The position numbers and the translations under genes are program-made. From the NCBI GenBank assembly GCA_020283715.1, contig JAIQCW010000019.1:1-17615 (forward strand): 17,615 nucleotides of DNA, given 5' to 3'. The notes under the pieces are model-generated. The model was not told where the DNA came from. It saw only the letters and a program-made list of their open reading frames with translations, and ran no database searches. Shown here piece after piece: positions 1 to 9,049 of the stretch. This DNA is from Cytauxzoon felis. Lineage: Eukaryota > Apicomplexa > Aconoidasida > Piroplasmida > Theileriidae. The first letter of the stretch is position 1; the number at the start of each line of letters is the position of its first letter.

Positions 1-205
1 TCCTTTTTTATTTCAAAATGAAGAATTTCCTTGAATAATTTGGGGATATAATGAAGATAAGATGTATAGTACATGACCTCGAGTGGAGAACCCGAGAACG
101 ATCTACGGGAGTTTGAGGGGGAAGTAAATAAAGAAGCCGTCTGCAGGACTTACAGTGGAACGGCGAGTGGAGAAGATATTGATAGTAACCTCATATGGAG
201 AGGTA
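1..205. repeat. Modular palindromic element, copy E1 (right part, cut by window edge)
   Basis: Bases 1-75 align by eye with the end of a longer internal module seen at 15660-15900 (shared stretch from AAATGA..GAA through TTTGG to ATGAAG and GACCTCRAGTGG). Then comes a forward core at about 99-115, AAC-GATCTACGGGA-GTT, followed by the GGGGGAAGTAAATA block, GCCGTCTGCAGGAC, and CGGCGAGTGGA. The left half must lie outside the window. It sits upstream of the GATA-finger gene. Bases 206-431 hold no further element or gene that I can see. Confidence 0.75.
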
Positions 206-368
206 TAGTTAACCTAGGGTTGAAATGAGTGTGAATTGTACCATTGAGAGTTTGGCATAATGAGGAGAGAGGTGTATATACCTTTATCTTTGAGAATATT
301 TAATGGTTTTTAATAATTATTTAAATGTTAAATTTTTATATTTTTTTGTGTGTTTTTATTTTTTAATT

Positions 369-387
369 TTCCACGATGTTCGTGGAA
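369..387. promoter_or_regulatory. Perfect 8-bp inverted repeat upstream of the GATA-finger start
   Basis: TTCCACGA-TGT-TCGTGGAA is a perfect 8-bp dyad with a 3-base spacer, about 45 bases upstream of the preferred start codon at 432. It could be a dimeric protein-binding site or a 5'-UTR hairpin. Its CCAC/GTGG arms resemble arms of the dispersed elements, but the GATCTNNGGGA core is absent. If the ATG at 303 were used instead, this would be coding sequence. Function is unknown. Confidence 0.45.
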
Positions 388-431
388 TTTTCTTCGATGA
401 TTTTTGGGTTTCATATTTATATCTTATAGAC

Positions 432-767
432 ATGTCATCGAATAGAGTGGAAGATGTGATGTTATCAAGGATAAAAAATGATAATGAAAAAATAATGTAT
501 AATAATTTTGTAGCCACAAGAGTTAATAATAGATTGACTAGAGATGTAATCGCAGATACAAATGTAAAAAAAACAGGAACACAATCTGCTGGTAGGCCAA
601 AATTAAATAGAAATCATTATTCATGTGCTAATTGTAATGTAAAAACTACTCCACAATGGAGATATGTACATGGTATTGCCGTATGTAATGCGTGCTATAT
701 GAGAATACGAAAAGATAAATTACGAACTTCACAATCCAGCAATAGAAATAAAAAAAAAGTACTCTAA
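432..767 (+). CDS. Small GATA-type zinc-finger protein
   Basis: A 111-residue protein if translation starts at the ATG at 432. An upstream in-frame ATG at 303 would add 43 very hydrophobic residues (many F, L, Y), which is unlike a nuclear factor, so I prefer 432. Near the C-terminus it has a single zinc finger: CANC, then a TTPQWR core, then CNAC and a basic tail. This is the GATA-family signature, in which four cysteines bind zinc and contact DNA. The inter-knuckle spacing is CX2C-X16-CX2C, one residue shorter than the common X17. An AGRPK segment before the finger resembles an AT-hook core. It is probably a nuclear DNA-binding protein. Its position between two dispersed elements (E1 and E2) says nothing specific about function. 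Confidence 0.75.
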   Translation: MSSNRVEDVMLSRIKNDNEKIMYNNFVATRVNNRLTRDVIADTNVKKTGTQSAGRPKLNRNHYSCANCNVKTTPQWRYVHGIAVCNACYMRIRKDKLRTSQSSNRNKKKVL

Positions 768-919
768 AATTAAATTCTGATAATAATAACAACAACAACA
801 ATCCAAACTATGCTAGAATCAACTGTCTCCACCAACAAGTTCATTAACAAGATACTCACTTGAATCATACATCATTGTCATGAAATATACCCGAAAGTAC
901 CTCAACCAAGGGTTATACA

Positions 920-1155
920 ACCACTCCACCTGAAGTCCAATCCACATCTGTTCCACTCGGCGTGGAGCCTTCTCCCATTTACCTATCTCTAAAGAGTATA
1001 GCCACTCCCAGAGATCGTGGCGGATGTAGTGAGGATTGAACCTCAAGTGGAATACCTGTAAGCGATCTACGGGAGCTGGAAGGGGAGGTAAATAGAAGAG
1101 CTGTCTGCAAGACGACGAAAGTTGGAGAATATAGTGATGTAGCGTCGAATGGAAG
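920..1155. repeat. Modular palindromic element, copy E2
   Basis: The left terminus has CCACCTGAAGTCCAATCC. Next come CACTCGGCGTGG, the covarying mini-palindrome CTCTAAAGAG (about 991-1000), and a reverse core CCAC-TCCCAGAGATC-GTGG. Then GGATTGAACCTCAAGTGG leads into a forward core AGC-GATCTACGGGA-GCT, AGGGGAGGTAAATAG and GCTGTCTGCAAGACG. The right terminus is degenerate. It is intergenic, downstream of the GATA-finger gene. Confidence 0.85.
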
Positions 1156-1478
1156 ATAGATGTAGTAGATCTTTCTTTGATATAAAGTTGTGATTATAAT
1201 TAGAGTATCAGTTGGAAGTATAGGAATTGATATGAAAAAATAAAAGGATGGTATTAAGATATAAGGATTAATTGTTATATAAAGATTTATTTATAGATGG
1301 TTTCATTTAGTATGGTCATGGGGGCAGGTGGAAAATAAAATTTTGTTTTGGTGGTTGATTAGTATTAATATTTTACTTTATAAATGTATTGAATTATATA
1401 ATTATATATGTATATTTGTTTAATTTGTTGATAATTTAAATGTGTAGTTTAGTTGTAGAAATTATATAACTTGTCACT
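1156..1478. other. AT-rich intergenic region before OTU gene 1
   Basis: No ORF, RNA gene or element was recognised. It is G/T-biased on the + strand near element E2 and becomes strongly AT-rich toward the OTU start at 1479, so it presumably contains the promoter and 5' UTR. No defined motif can be supported. Confidence 0.5.
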
Positions 1479-2971
1479 ATGAATGTAGTTTGTATATTAA
1501 TTTTCTTGTATAATCTATCATTTATGTTTATAAATGCAGATGTAAAGGTGATTAAACCATTGGAATTATTTAAATCATTAGATTTGAATACATTATCACG
1601 TTTATTAGCATTTCATAATAGATTTAATGGTGTCTCTCCAACAAATGCTAGACATGCCCTAGTTAATGGATGGGCTTATAAAGAAAATGTAGTATGGCCT
1701 CAGAGATTAAGTGTATATGGATATGATATTGCTGTGCAAGGAGCACGTGGTGATGGTAATTGTTTATTTAATTCACTTTATCAAATATTCCGTGATGCTA
1801 ATTATGATAAATTTAGAATGTTAAGTCTGGTTGATGAAAGTAAATTACCTAAAGCTGTATATATAGCCTTAAGGAATATTTTAAGTACCCAAGGTAATAT
1901 TGGACCTATGGACTTTAAAAAGATTTCAATAATTGCATTTGTTGGTATGGATCCTGATATACCCGAGTCGAAAAAAGAATTTAATCCCAATGGTGTAATA
2001 GAAAGATTGAAAAATATATTAGGCACTGGTGTTTATGATACAGAAGAATCAAGAAAACAATATAGAGATGGTATTAAAATCATAGAAGGATTGAATCCAT
2101 GGGAATATTATGAACCCCTCATCAAAGGCGGTAATGTCGTTGATGCAGCTGAAGTTTTTTATCGTAAACTCGAAGAATTAAATAAAAAAAGATGGGGTGA
2201 TTATTATGATATCATGCTACTCGAAGAAATCTTCAATTTCAAAGTCGTTTTATTCAACGATACAGAAAATAGAATCTCATGCGGAATCTTAGATAACTTC
2301 AATCCAAAAATCATCATCACACTTTACTACTATGTATGTTTAATAATTGAACTCATCGTTGTTCACTCCACTTGAGGTCCAATCCCTATCTCCTCCTCTT
2401 CCACTCGCCGTGGTGGCCTCTTCTATTTACTTCCCCCTCCGCTTCCCTGAGATCAGCTACGGGTTCCACTTGAGGTTACATACTACACATCCTTAGCACC
2501 ATCTTCCATCATTCCCATGATGGATGATCCATCACTACCTTCATCACTACCTTCATCACTACCTTCAGCCACGATCTCTGGGTGTGGCTATACTCTTTAG
2601 AGATAGGTAAATAGAAGAGGCCTCCACGGCGAGTGGGAACGGTGGTTGTAACCTCAAGTGGACTACCCGTAGCTGATCTCAGGGAAGCGGAGGGGGAAGT
2701 AAATAGATAAGCTGTCTGCAAGACGAAGAGGGGATGGAGTGGAAGAAGATGATGAAATGGACATCGAGTTGAAACGTGGAGAATGATTTGTTGATAACAA
2801 TGTTTATGACTTTATTATTTATAGAGTTTGTGTCATTTCGATGTAGCGGGTTTCTTTCAATTAGGTATGACGGAGCCGATAAAGCCAACCTCTTTATATG
2901 AATTGAAGAATTTGCCTACATGGATGGCGATTATGATTGCGGATGATTGTATGTTACAGACTATTGGTTGA
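1479..2971 (+). CDS. Secreted OTU-family cysteine protease, gene 1 (2 exons)
   Basis: Exons are 1479-2333 and 2825-2971, phase 0, encoding 333 residues. The N-terminus is a classic signal peptide (hydrophobic core in residues 4-18, likely cleavage after FINA). The OTU nucleophile motif is RGDGNCLF, with D92 and C95. Exon 1 ends in the strand ITLYYY. Without splicing, the frame runs into an element and the catalytic His would be missing. Splicing GTATGT...TATAG restores SLCHFD, giving H289 followed by F and D, as OTU enzymes require. Known family activity is cleavage of ubiquitin or ubiquitin-like conjugates; secretion suggests a non-cytosolic or host-facing site, which is inference. The 491-nt intron carries element E3. 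It lies immediately upstream of a second OTU gene in the same direction. Confidence 0.85.
2362..2782. repeat. Modular palindromic element, copy E3, inside the OTU gene 1 intron
   Basis: The left terminus CCACTTGAGGTCCAATCC is followed by CACTCGCCGTGGTGGCC, then the reverse core GCT-TCCCTGAGATC-AGC (about 2443-2460). A spacer at 2490-2570 includes three copies of CCTTCATCACTA. Two forward cores follow: CCAC-GATCTCTGGGT-GTGG and GCT-GATCTCAGGGA-AGC, with CTCTTTAGAG (the reverse of the mini-palindrome) between them. The element fills most of the 491-nt intron. The 2490-2570 spacer recurs inverted inside the VPS33 exon at about 6295-6360. Confidence 0.88.
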
Positions 2972-3030
2972 GTACAATTAATACATGGGGAGTATATGTC
3001 ACTTTTTAAAATATTTAATAATAATAACTT

Positions 3031-4056
3031 ATGTATGTATTAATTTTGTTATTTGTTTATATAAAAGTCACAATTGCTGTAAAGTATGGTCCAGGTATGG
3101 TGATTTAGGGGTATACTCCTTCTATATTGTTCCGATTTATAGGTACATCAGACAATAATAATGCAAATTTATCACAACATGCAGCAAATAATAATCAGAT
3201 ATCTAATTTAAATTCTAAAAATAACTGTTTAAGACATAGATGTGGTAAATTTGAAAAATGGAATGCTATCAGTTCGACATGGTCAAATCTGGTTGGAGAG
3301 AATGATTTTATAATATGTCAAAAGGTATATTAATATATATATACATGAGCAATTTTCCAATTTTTATAGGACTATGGAGGTGATGGTAATTGTCTATATT
3401 GTTCCATATCTGGATTATTGATGGATGGTGGTTATACTAAAGATGATTTTAAGCATAATGGTGGTAATTTACCCTATGGTATGAATTTATCAATGAATAA
3501 AGTACTAAATCAAGGTGAAAATATATTTACATTTGAAGAGTTACGTGTATTAGCATCAATTTATTTCGTTGGTGCTAACCCTTATGATGAAAATGCAGAA
3601 AGTTATATTGATATAAATTCACTTGCTGATAAATTAGAAGTATTATCTGGTTTAGTTGGTACAGATGGTTTTTATGATATTACTTGGAATCCAAAAAGTC
3701 GTTTAAACCAACTTAATAATGCAGATGATAAGATGAGTGTAATTAAAGGAATATATGACGATATATCAAACTCTATAAATGTTAAAACTTGGGGTAGTTA
3801 TAATGATATTCAAGCATTATCTGATATGCTATTATTAGATGTCTTTATATTATCTAGTGATTCAGCTACAGCATATCGTGTAACCAATAAAAATAAACTA
3901 AAACCAATATGTACAATACTTTTATATTACAAATTTGGAGCACATTTCAATGGAGCTGCTATAATATACAGCAATAATCCAAACGTACTCAATGTCGTAA
4001 ACGAAGAAGATAATATTCCAGAACAAATCAAATCATACGCTACATTACTAAATTAA
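3031..4056 (+). CDS. Secreted OTU-family cysteine protease, gene 2 (3 exons)
   Basis: Exons are 3031-3094, 3143-3324 and 3370-4056 (introns of 48 and 45 nt), encoding 310 residues with phases closing exactly. Exon 1 encodes a compact signal peptide beginning MYVLILLF; the ATG at 3031 is chosen because it alone joins the later exons in phase. A low-complexity N-rich stretch follows. The OTU motif DYGGDGNCLY spans the second intron junction, with D87 and C90. The catalytic His is H274 in GAHFNGAA, close to the fold's last strand. It parallels gene 1 in layout (signal peptide, then DGNC, then HF-D/N), so the pair probably arose by tandem duplication and strong divergence. The substrate is unknown. 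Element E4 follows its stop codon. Confidence 0.85.
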
Positions 4057-4135
4057 ATTCTAATACACTCAAAAGAACTCAAAGAAGTTCATAATCAATA
4101 CGTCAATCATCAAATACCTTATACACAAAGTTATA

Positions 4136-4612
4136 TCCACTCCACCTGAGGTCCAATCCGAGTCTCCTTCCACTCGACGTTCCACCTGAGGTTAGTCCTG
4201 CCGTCAGCTCTTCCAATTACCTATCCCTGAAGGGTATATCCACTCCCAGAGATCGTGGCATTACCGTTTACGGGGAGGTAATTGGAAGAGCTGTCTGCAA
4301 GACCTCAGGTGGAGGTGAGTGGAACAGAGTTGGATGTAACCTCGAGTGGATACCTCAAGTGGAAGTGGAACCCGCAGCTGATCTCAGGGAAGCGGAGGGG
4401 GGAGGTAAACAAAGAAGCTGTCTGCAGGACGACCTCGGGTGGATCGGCGAGTGGAATGAAGGGTACTACAGGACCTCTAGTGGAACCCGTAGCTGATCTC
4501 AGGGAAGCGAAGGGGGAAGTAAATAGAAGGAGCTGTCTGCAAGACAAGAAAAGGACCTCAGGTGGAGGAGAGTGGAAGACAAGATGTAGATTAAAGGACT
4601 TCAGTTGGAGAT
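4136..4612. repeat. Modular palindromic element, copy E4 (long, three cores)
   Basis: Left terminus CCACCTGAGGTCCAATCC. It contains the mini-palindrome CCCTGAAGGG (about 4227-4236) and, facing it, CCGTTTACGG (about 4263-4272), which are two covariant forms in one element. A reverse core CCAC-TCCCAGAGATC-GTGG is followed by two forward cores, both GCT-GATCTCAGGGA-AGC (about 4378-4395 and 4490-4507). Right termini ACCTCAGGTGG and ACTTCAGTTGG appear at 4555-4610. A 115-codon open frame crosses it (4282-4629), but it is made of element sequence and I do not call it a gene. Confidence 0.88.
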
Positions 4613-5273
4613 GGAAGAGAAGATTATAATAGAAGGTGTTGGATATGTTTTTGATGATGACGCATCACTAATATTTTAAGGGTTATATAAAATGATGAAT
4701 AGTATATTATTATTCACTGTACAATAATTTATTGACTTCATTTAGTGGTACATCTAATGATTTTTCATTGTTTATTGTATTATTATAATTATCTGTGTAT
4801 TTATAAATATTGTTAGTTATTATTTAACCTGTGAATGTATAGTTTGAGTCTAGTGGTGATAATTGGCATCTATTATCGATTGATATGAATAATATAGCTG
4901 CTGGTATGATAAATATTACAAATGATGGTACAACACATGACCAATGCCTATTGATATTCATTATGATTGATATAGAACAAACTTTGATGGATAATAATAT
5001 AGTCCGAGATTATTTAATATCCAATCTGGTATAAATGCCCATAATATATATAAGACTATAAGAGAGGTATATATTTATGGTGTATACTTACTGAATAATA
5101 TATGTGTTGATATTATTATAGCTAATGTTTTAATTTCACGATTCATTTATATTAAATAATAATTATTTTATATAAATAATTATTATATTTAGTTTATTAA
5201 ATTATTTTCAATAATAGATTGGTATAGTAATTCAATGTATCCATGGTGGTGTTGATATATTAATTGAAATCAA
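4613..5273. other. AT-rich intergenic region between OTU gene 2 and VPS33
   Basis: No ORF of useful length, RNA gene or element core was recognised. The first 50 bases keep the G/T bias seen to the right of other elements. One short run (about 4888-5033) translates to an open frame containing DQCLLIF, vaguely like a decayed OTU nucleophile motif, but the surroundings do not align, so I do not call a pseudogene. It presumably holds the VPS33 promoter. Confidence 0.45.
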
Positions 5274-8200
5274 ATGTTGTTATTTGAAAAGATATTAACA
5301 GACTCGAAAAATGAGTTTTTAAAATGTATAAATGATATAATTTCATCTATAAATGATAGTGATGTTGATAATATAAACTTGTCAAATTTGAATTTGACAT
5401 TAACATGTAGTAAAGATGTCTATAGTTTATTATATAATTTATTTAAAGATGATTTAAAGAAGATTGGTTTTAAAAGTATAAGAATATTAGATGATATAAT
5501 AGAAGATAATAATAATAATAATAATATTTATGCTATAAGACCATTATATATAGATACATTTAAATTATGTAATATAATACGTAATAATATTACAAATATA
5601 ATAAGAATAATAATATTACCAGAAATAAATGATATATATCCAGATATATTAAAAGAATTATTACCTAAAGACTATATAATTAAAATAATAAATAATAATA
5701 ATAATAATAAATTATTAAAATTAAATACTACATCTATATATTTATATAAATGTTCTATATATATGATACCAGTTAATGGTATATTAAATATGTTTATATC
5801 TAATAGTTTTAAAGATTTTTATTTACATGGTGATCCAACATGTGCATGGATATTTGCTAATGCATTAATATATTTACAAAAATATTATCTTAATGGTTTT
5901 ATACATCAAGTTATAGGTATAGGTACATTATCAAAATATATTTTAGAATTATTAATTAAACATCGTAGAGATTCTGTAGCACAATTAATTATTAATAATA
6001 CAAATCATTCACAAAATGATCTTAATTTTATACCATTCCAACTCTATAATGATAATATCATCATCAAACCAGGTAGCCTACAACCTAATCAATACTCTGC
6101 ACCAGATCTATCACAATTATATACAATCAATGATAATACTTCATTAGATGATTCCTTCAATCATCATTATATAACAAATCCACACAATGCCCAATCCAAC
6201 TCTTCTCCACCTGAGGTTACAACCTCGCATTCTCCTGCAGAGAGCTCTTTTAATTACCTATCTCTAAAGAGTAAAGCCACTCCCGGAGATCGTGGTGAAG
6301 GTAGTGATGGATCATCCATCATGGGAATGATGGAAGATGGTGCTAAGAATGTGTTGGATGTAACCTCAGGTAGAATGAAGGGTAGTACTAGACCTCGAGT
6401 GGAACCCGTAGCTGATCTCAGGGAAGCGAAGGGGGAAGTAAATAAGAAGGCCATCACGGCGAGTGGAAAGGGAGGTGGAAAGACTTCAGTTGGAGTAGGT
6501 ACTAGGTCATTTCCATTGGATATTGATTATGGAATGTATATTAATGATGATGCTTTGTCATTGATTGATAGTGGTATTAAATTGGATGATTCTATGGGTG
6601 AGGTATTGAATATTAGTGATATTATTGGTGTATGTATAATATTTGATCGTAAGGTTGATTTGATAACACCAATGTGTACTAATTTTACATATGAGGGTAT
6701 ATTAGATAATATAATTGGTATAGATGATAAAAATTGTATGAATATTAGTGTTGATATTTTAAATGGTTGTGTATATAATGAAAATGATCTTATTAGTGGT
6801 TATAATAATATTAATGATATAAATGTTGTAAAGACTATAAATTTAAATTCAAATTTATATAATAATATTAAATGGTTGGATTATAATGATGTTGGGAAAT
6901 ATTTACATGATAAAGCATTGTTAATTAAAAGTAGTTCAACTTTTGCACCCAACATCACTGAACGGAATGGAAGTGAAGTTCCGAGTGAAACGAGGAACGT
7001 TCCGACGAAGGAGGAACGAAGATCCGAATGGAATGAGGAGGGTCTGAAGAGCGTAGCGATGAAGGATACTCTGAAGAACGAAGTGATGAAGGAAGAATTT
7101 TCTACATTAACGAATTTTCCATCCTCGAAGAATTTTCCTTCCTCAAAGAATTTTCCTCCGAAGAATTTTCCTCCGAAGATTTTTCCTCAATCGAAGGAAT
7201 TTTCTACATTGAAGAATTTTCCTTCGTCGGAGAAATTTCCATCCTCGGAAAATTTTCCTCGTTCTTCACTTCGTTCAGAACTTCCCTCCTCATTTCATTC
7301 GGAGATACCTTCCTCACTTCGTTCGGAACATCGTCCAACATTATCGGAGGTTGGTGATTTCATAAAGCGTTTCAAATTACTTCAAGAGGATTATCATATA
7401 TTAACAATACATATAAATATAATGTCATGGTTGAATAATTATATAAAGAGTCAACGTTATCAATTAATAAAATTACTAGAGGATGATATATTACAAGGGA
7501 ATTTAAATAATAATAATAACAATAGTAATAATAATATCATCAATATAAAATATTTATTATGGAATAAAAAATTAGATAATCCATTAATAAATTCAATATT
7601 AAATTTAATAACATGGAAAATTGATATAATTAATATATATAGATTAATAATATTATCATCACAAATAAATGATGGTATAAATGAATATGATTTTAATCTA
7701 ATTAAAAAATATATTATACATCAATATGGTTTATATGAAATTTTTAATATACAAAATTATATAAAATCTGGTTTAATTAAAATTAATAATAATATTAATA
7801 TATTACGTTGGAATAAATTAATTAATAAATTTAATCTATTAGTACATAATGATTATTCTATTAATGATTATTCTAATATATATGGTGGCTATGCACCATT
7901 ATCATTAAGATGTATACAATTAATAATACTCACCACAATACAATATCGTAAACCACTCATCTCAGAATTTACACTTCTCAATACAAACATCTCATCTATA
8001 CTACAATATAAACTACAACAGAATCCACTCGAAGTACAATCCAACACTCCACTTGAGGTCCAATCCAACTCTTTTCGTCCTGCAGACAGCTCTTTTAATT
8101 ACCTATCTCTAAAGAGTAAAACCACTCCCGGAGATCGTGGCAATAAACCCGAAGCTGATCCCAGGGAAGCGGAGGGGGAGGTAAATAGAGAAGCTGTCTG

Positions 8201-8555
8201 CAGGACGACCTCGGGTGGATCGGCTAGTGGAAAGGAAGGTGGAGTTAGTACTGGACCTCGAGTGGAACCCGCAGCTGATCTACGTGAAGCGAAGGGGGAA
8301 GTAAATAAGGAGGCTGACGGCAGGACTGACCTCGAGTGGAGAGGCCACCACGGCGAGTGGAAAGAGACGACCTCAGGTGGAGACAAGGAAAAGTCATCGA
8401 GTAGATGTGAATATGATATATATTTATTATCGTATATAGGTGGTATAACATTGGGTGAGGTAGCAGCTGTGAATAGTATAAATTCATTGAATAATAAGAA
8501 TAAGTATATAATATTAACAACAAATATAATAAATTATAAAAATTTAATATCGTAA
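5274..8555 (+). CDS. VPS33: VPS33-type Sec1/Munc18 (SM) protein with three large insertions
   Basis: An uninterrupted 1093-codon frame, much longer than the usual SM protein of about 600 residues. SM-family landmarks in order: an N-terminal domain with an IRPLY stretch; YLHGDPTCAW and LQKYY near residues 183-205; FDRKVDLITP then TYEG near residue 458; and a C-terminal YIGGITLGEVAA strand-helix ending in TTNIIN. The IGG-TxxE-AA ending is typical of VPS33, the SNARE-binding subunit of HOPS/CORVET tethers at endosome and vacuole membranes. Three insertions account for the length: residues about 306-410 (element E5), 556-691 (FPSSK-type tandem repeats) and 918-1044 (element E6). All lie between conserved blocks. 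Poly-Asn runs are frequent. Whether the insertions are translated or removed is unresolved. Confidence 0.88.
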   Translation: MLLFEKILTDSKNEFLKCINDIISSINDSDVDNINLSNLNLTLTCSKDVYSLLYNLFKDDLKKIGFKSIRILDDIIEDNNNNNNIYAIRPLYIDTFKLCNIIRNNITNIIRIIILPEINDIYPDILKELLPKDYIIKIINNNNNNKLLKLNTTSIYLYKCSIYMIPVNGILNMFISNSFKDFYLHGDPTCAWIFANALIYLQKYYLNGFIHQVIGIGTLSKYILELLIKHRRDSVAQLIINNTNHSQNDLNFIPFQLYNDNIIIKPGSLQPNQYSAPDLSQLYTINDNTSLDDSFNHHYITNPHNAQSNSSPPEVTTSHSPAESSFNYLSLKSKATPGDRGEGSDGSSIMGMMEDGAKNVLDVTSGRMKGSTRPRVEPVADLREAKGEVNKKAITASGKGGGKTSVGVGTRSFPLDIDYGMYINDDALSLIDSGIKLDDSMGEVLNISDIIGVCIIFDRKVDLITPMCTNFTYEGILDNIIGIDDKNCMNISVDILNGCVYNENDLISGYNNINDINVVKTINLNSNLYNNIKWLDYNDVGKYLHDKALLIKSSSTFAPNITERNGSEVPSETRNVPTKEERRSEWNEEGLKSVAMKDTLKNEVMKEEFSTLTNFPSSKNFPSSKNFPPKNFPPKIFPQSKEFSTLKNFPSSEKFPSSENFPRSSLRSELPSSFHSEIPSSLRSEHRPTLSEVGDFIKRFKLLQEDYHILTIHINIMSWLNNYIKSQRYQLIKLLEDDILQGNLNNNNNNSNNNIINIKYLLWNKKLDNPLINSILNLITWKIDIINIYRLIILSSQINDGINEYDFNLIKKYIIHQYGLYEIFNIQNYIKSGLIKINNNINILRWNKLINKFNLLVHNDYSINDYSNIYGGYAPLSLRCIQLIILTTIQYRKPLISEFTLLNTNISSILQYKLQQNPLEVQSNTPLEVQSNSFRPADSSFNYLSLKSKTTPGDRGNKPEADPREAEGEVNREAVCRTTSGGSASGKEGGVSTGPRVEPAADLREAKGEVNKEADGRTDLEWRGHHGEWKETTSGGDKEKSSSRCEYDIYLLSYIGGITLGEVAAVNSINSLNNKNKYIILTTNIINYKNLIS
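6188..6496. repeat. Modular palindromic element, copy E5, in frame inside VPS33
   Basis: Left terminus CTCCACCTGAGG, right terminus CTTCAGTTGGAG (complementary as a TIR with variation). It contains the mini-palindrome CTCTAAAGAG (about 6263-6272), a reverse core CCAC-TCCCGGAGATC-GTGG, and a forward core GCT-GATCTCAGGGA-AGC. Between the cores is a 65-bp spacer also present inverted at about 2490-2570. The VPS33 frame reads through all of it, giving peptides such as FNYLSLKSK, ATPGDRG and VEPVADLREAKGEVN. Confidence 0.88.
6945..7345. repeat. Second, unrelated tandem-repeat insertion in VPS33
   Basis: The left part is purine-rich (GAACGAAG-like units giving E/R/K-rich peptide). The right part is repeats of TTTTCCTTCCTCGAAGAA-like units, encoding FPSSKNFP and SSLRSE iterations. 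It has no GATCTNNGGGA core and no element termini, so it is a different repeat type from E5 and E6. Its strand composition is G-rich then C-rich, the opposite polarity to the palindromic elements. It is in frame and lies between the FDRKVD block and the helical C-terminal region. Confidence 0.75.
8022..8405. repeat. Modular palindromic element, copy E6, in frame inside VPS33
   Basis: A doubled left terminus (CCACTCGAAGTACAATCC, then CCACTTGAGGTCCAATCC), CTGCAGACAGC, the mini-palindrome CTCTAAAGAG, and a reverse core CCAC-TCCCGGAGATC-GTGG. Two forward cores follow with GCT/AGC arms (GATCCCAGGGA and GATCTACGTGA, each with one changed base). The right terminus is ACCTCAGGTGG. The host frame reads the same phase of the unit as in E5, repeating FNYLSLKSK, TPGDRG and LREAKGEVNK. 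It sits just before the conserved YIGGITLGEVAA segment. Confidence 0.88.
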
Positions 8556-8566
8556 TTTAATTTTTT

Positions 8567-8901
8567 TTAATCTTGTAATTGTTGTTTATATTTATTTAAT
8601 GATACATTCAATCCATCAATAAATTTTTTATATGTCTTATGATTCATTTCTAATAATAAATCATTACTTAATTTATAATAATTAAATTCATTTATTTTAA
8701 TATCATTCAATTGATTTCTATTATCATTTATATCATTCTCAATCAATTCAATCATCTATTAAATAACACATTAACATTACAAAAAATTTTAATCAAACAT
8801 ACCCTATCTCTAACTAGTTTATTTTCAATATCATTATAATATTCAATCAATTTATCCAATCTCTCACTTGGCTGTAAATCATACCATGGGAATCCCATCA
8901 T
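8567..8901 (-). CDS. Small helical/coiled-coil protein (2 exons), unknown function
   Basis: Exons on the minus strand are 8901-8803 and 8755-8567, joined across a 47-nt GTATGT...AATAG intron in phase 0, encoding 95 residues. The start is a double ATG at 8901/8898; the protein begins MMGFPWYDLQPSERL. The rest is charged and heptad-like (KLIEYYNDIENKL, later LLLEMNHKTYKKF), predicting one or two long helices. There are no cysteines, signal peptide or membrane segment. The size and N-terminal FPWYDLQP motif suggest a small subunit of a complex, but I do not recognise the family. It is convergent with VPS33, with only 11 bases between the stop codons. Confidence 0.6.
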
Positions 8902-9049
8902 TCATACATGTATCTACAAAATACTATCACATTAAATAATAACCACATTAATATACATACTCATTTATATATTACATATAGAAACTTAAATGAAAAAAGA
9001 AGTAGAATGAGTATAATTACTGAAGCATTGTCTACCCGACGGGTCTACA

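Noticed and set aside
819..1046. Minus-strand 75-codon frame
   Set aside because: It spans element E2 and the AT-rich flank; its peptide (LYSLEIGKWE) recurs wherever the unit is read antisense.
4282..4629. 115-codon open frame with repeated VEPVADLREAKGEVN-like peptides
   Set aside because: It lies wholly inside element E4 and repeats element-derived peptides; it is the open phase of the unit, not a separate gene.
4888..5033. Possible decayed third OTU gene (DQCLLIF)
   Set aside because: Only a few residues resemble the nucleophile motif and no His segment or flanking similarity can be found.
8099..8523. Two minus-strand frames of 92-95 codons over E6
   Set aside because: They are antisense readings of element sequence within the VPS33 coding region, with no domain.
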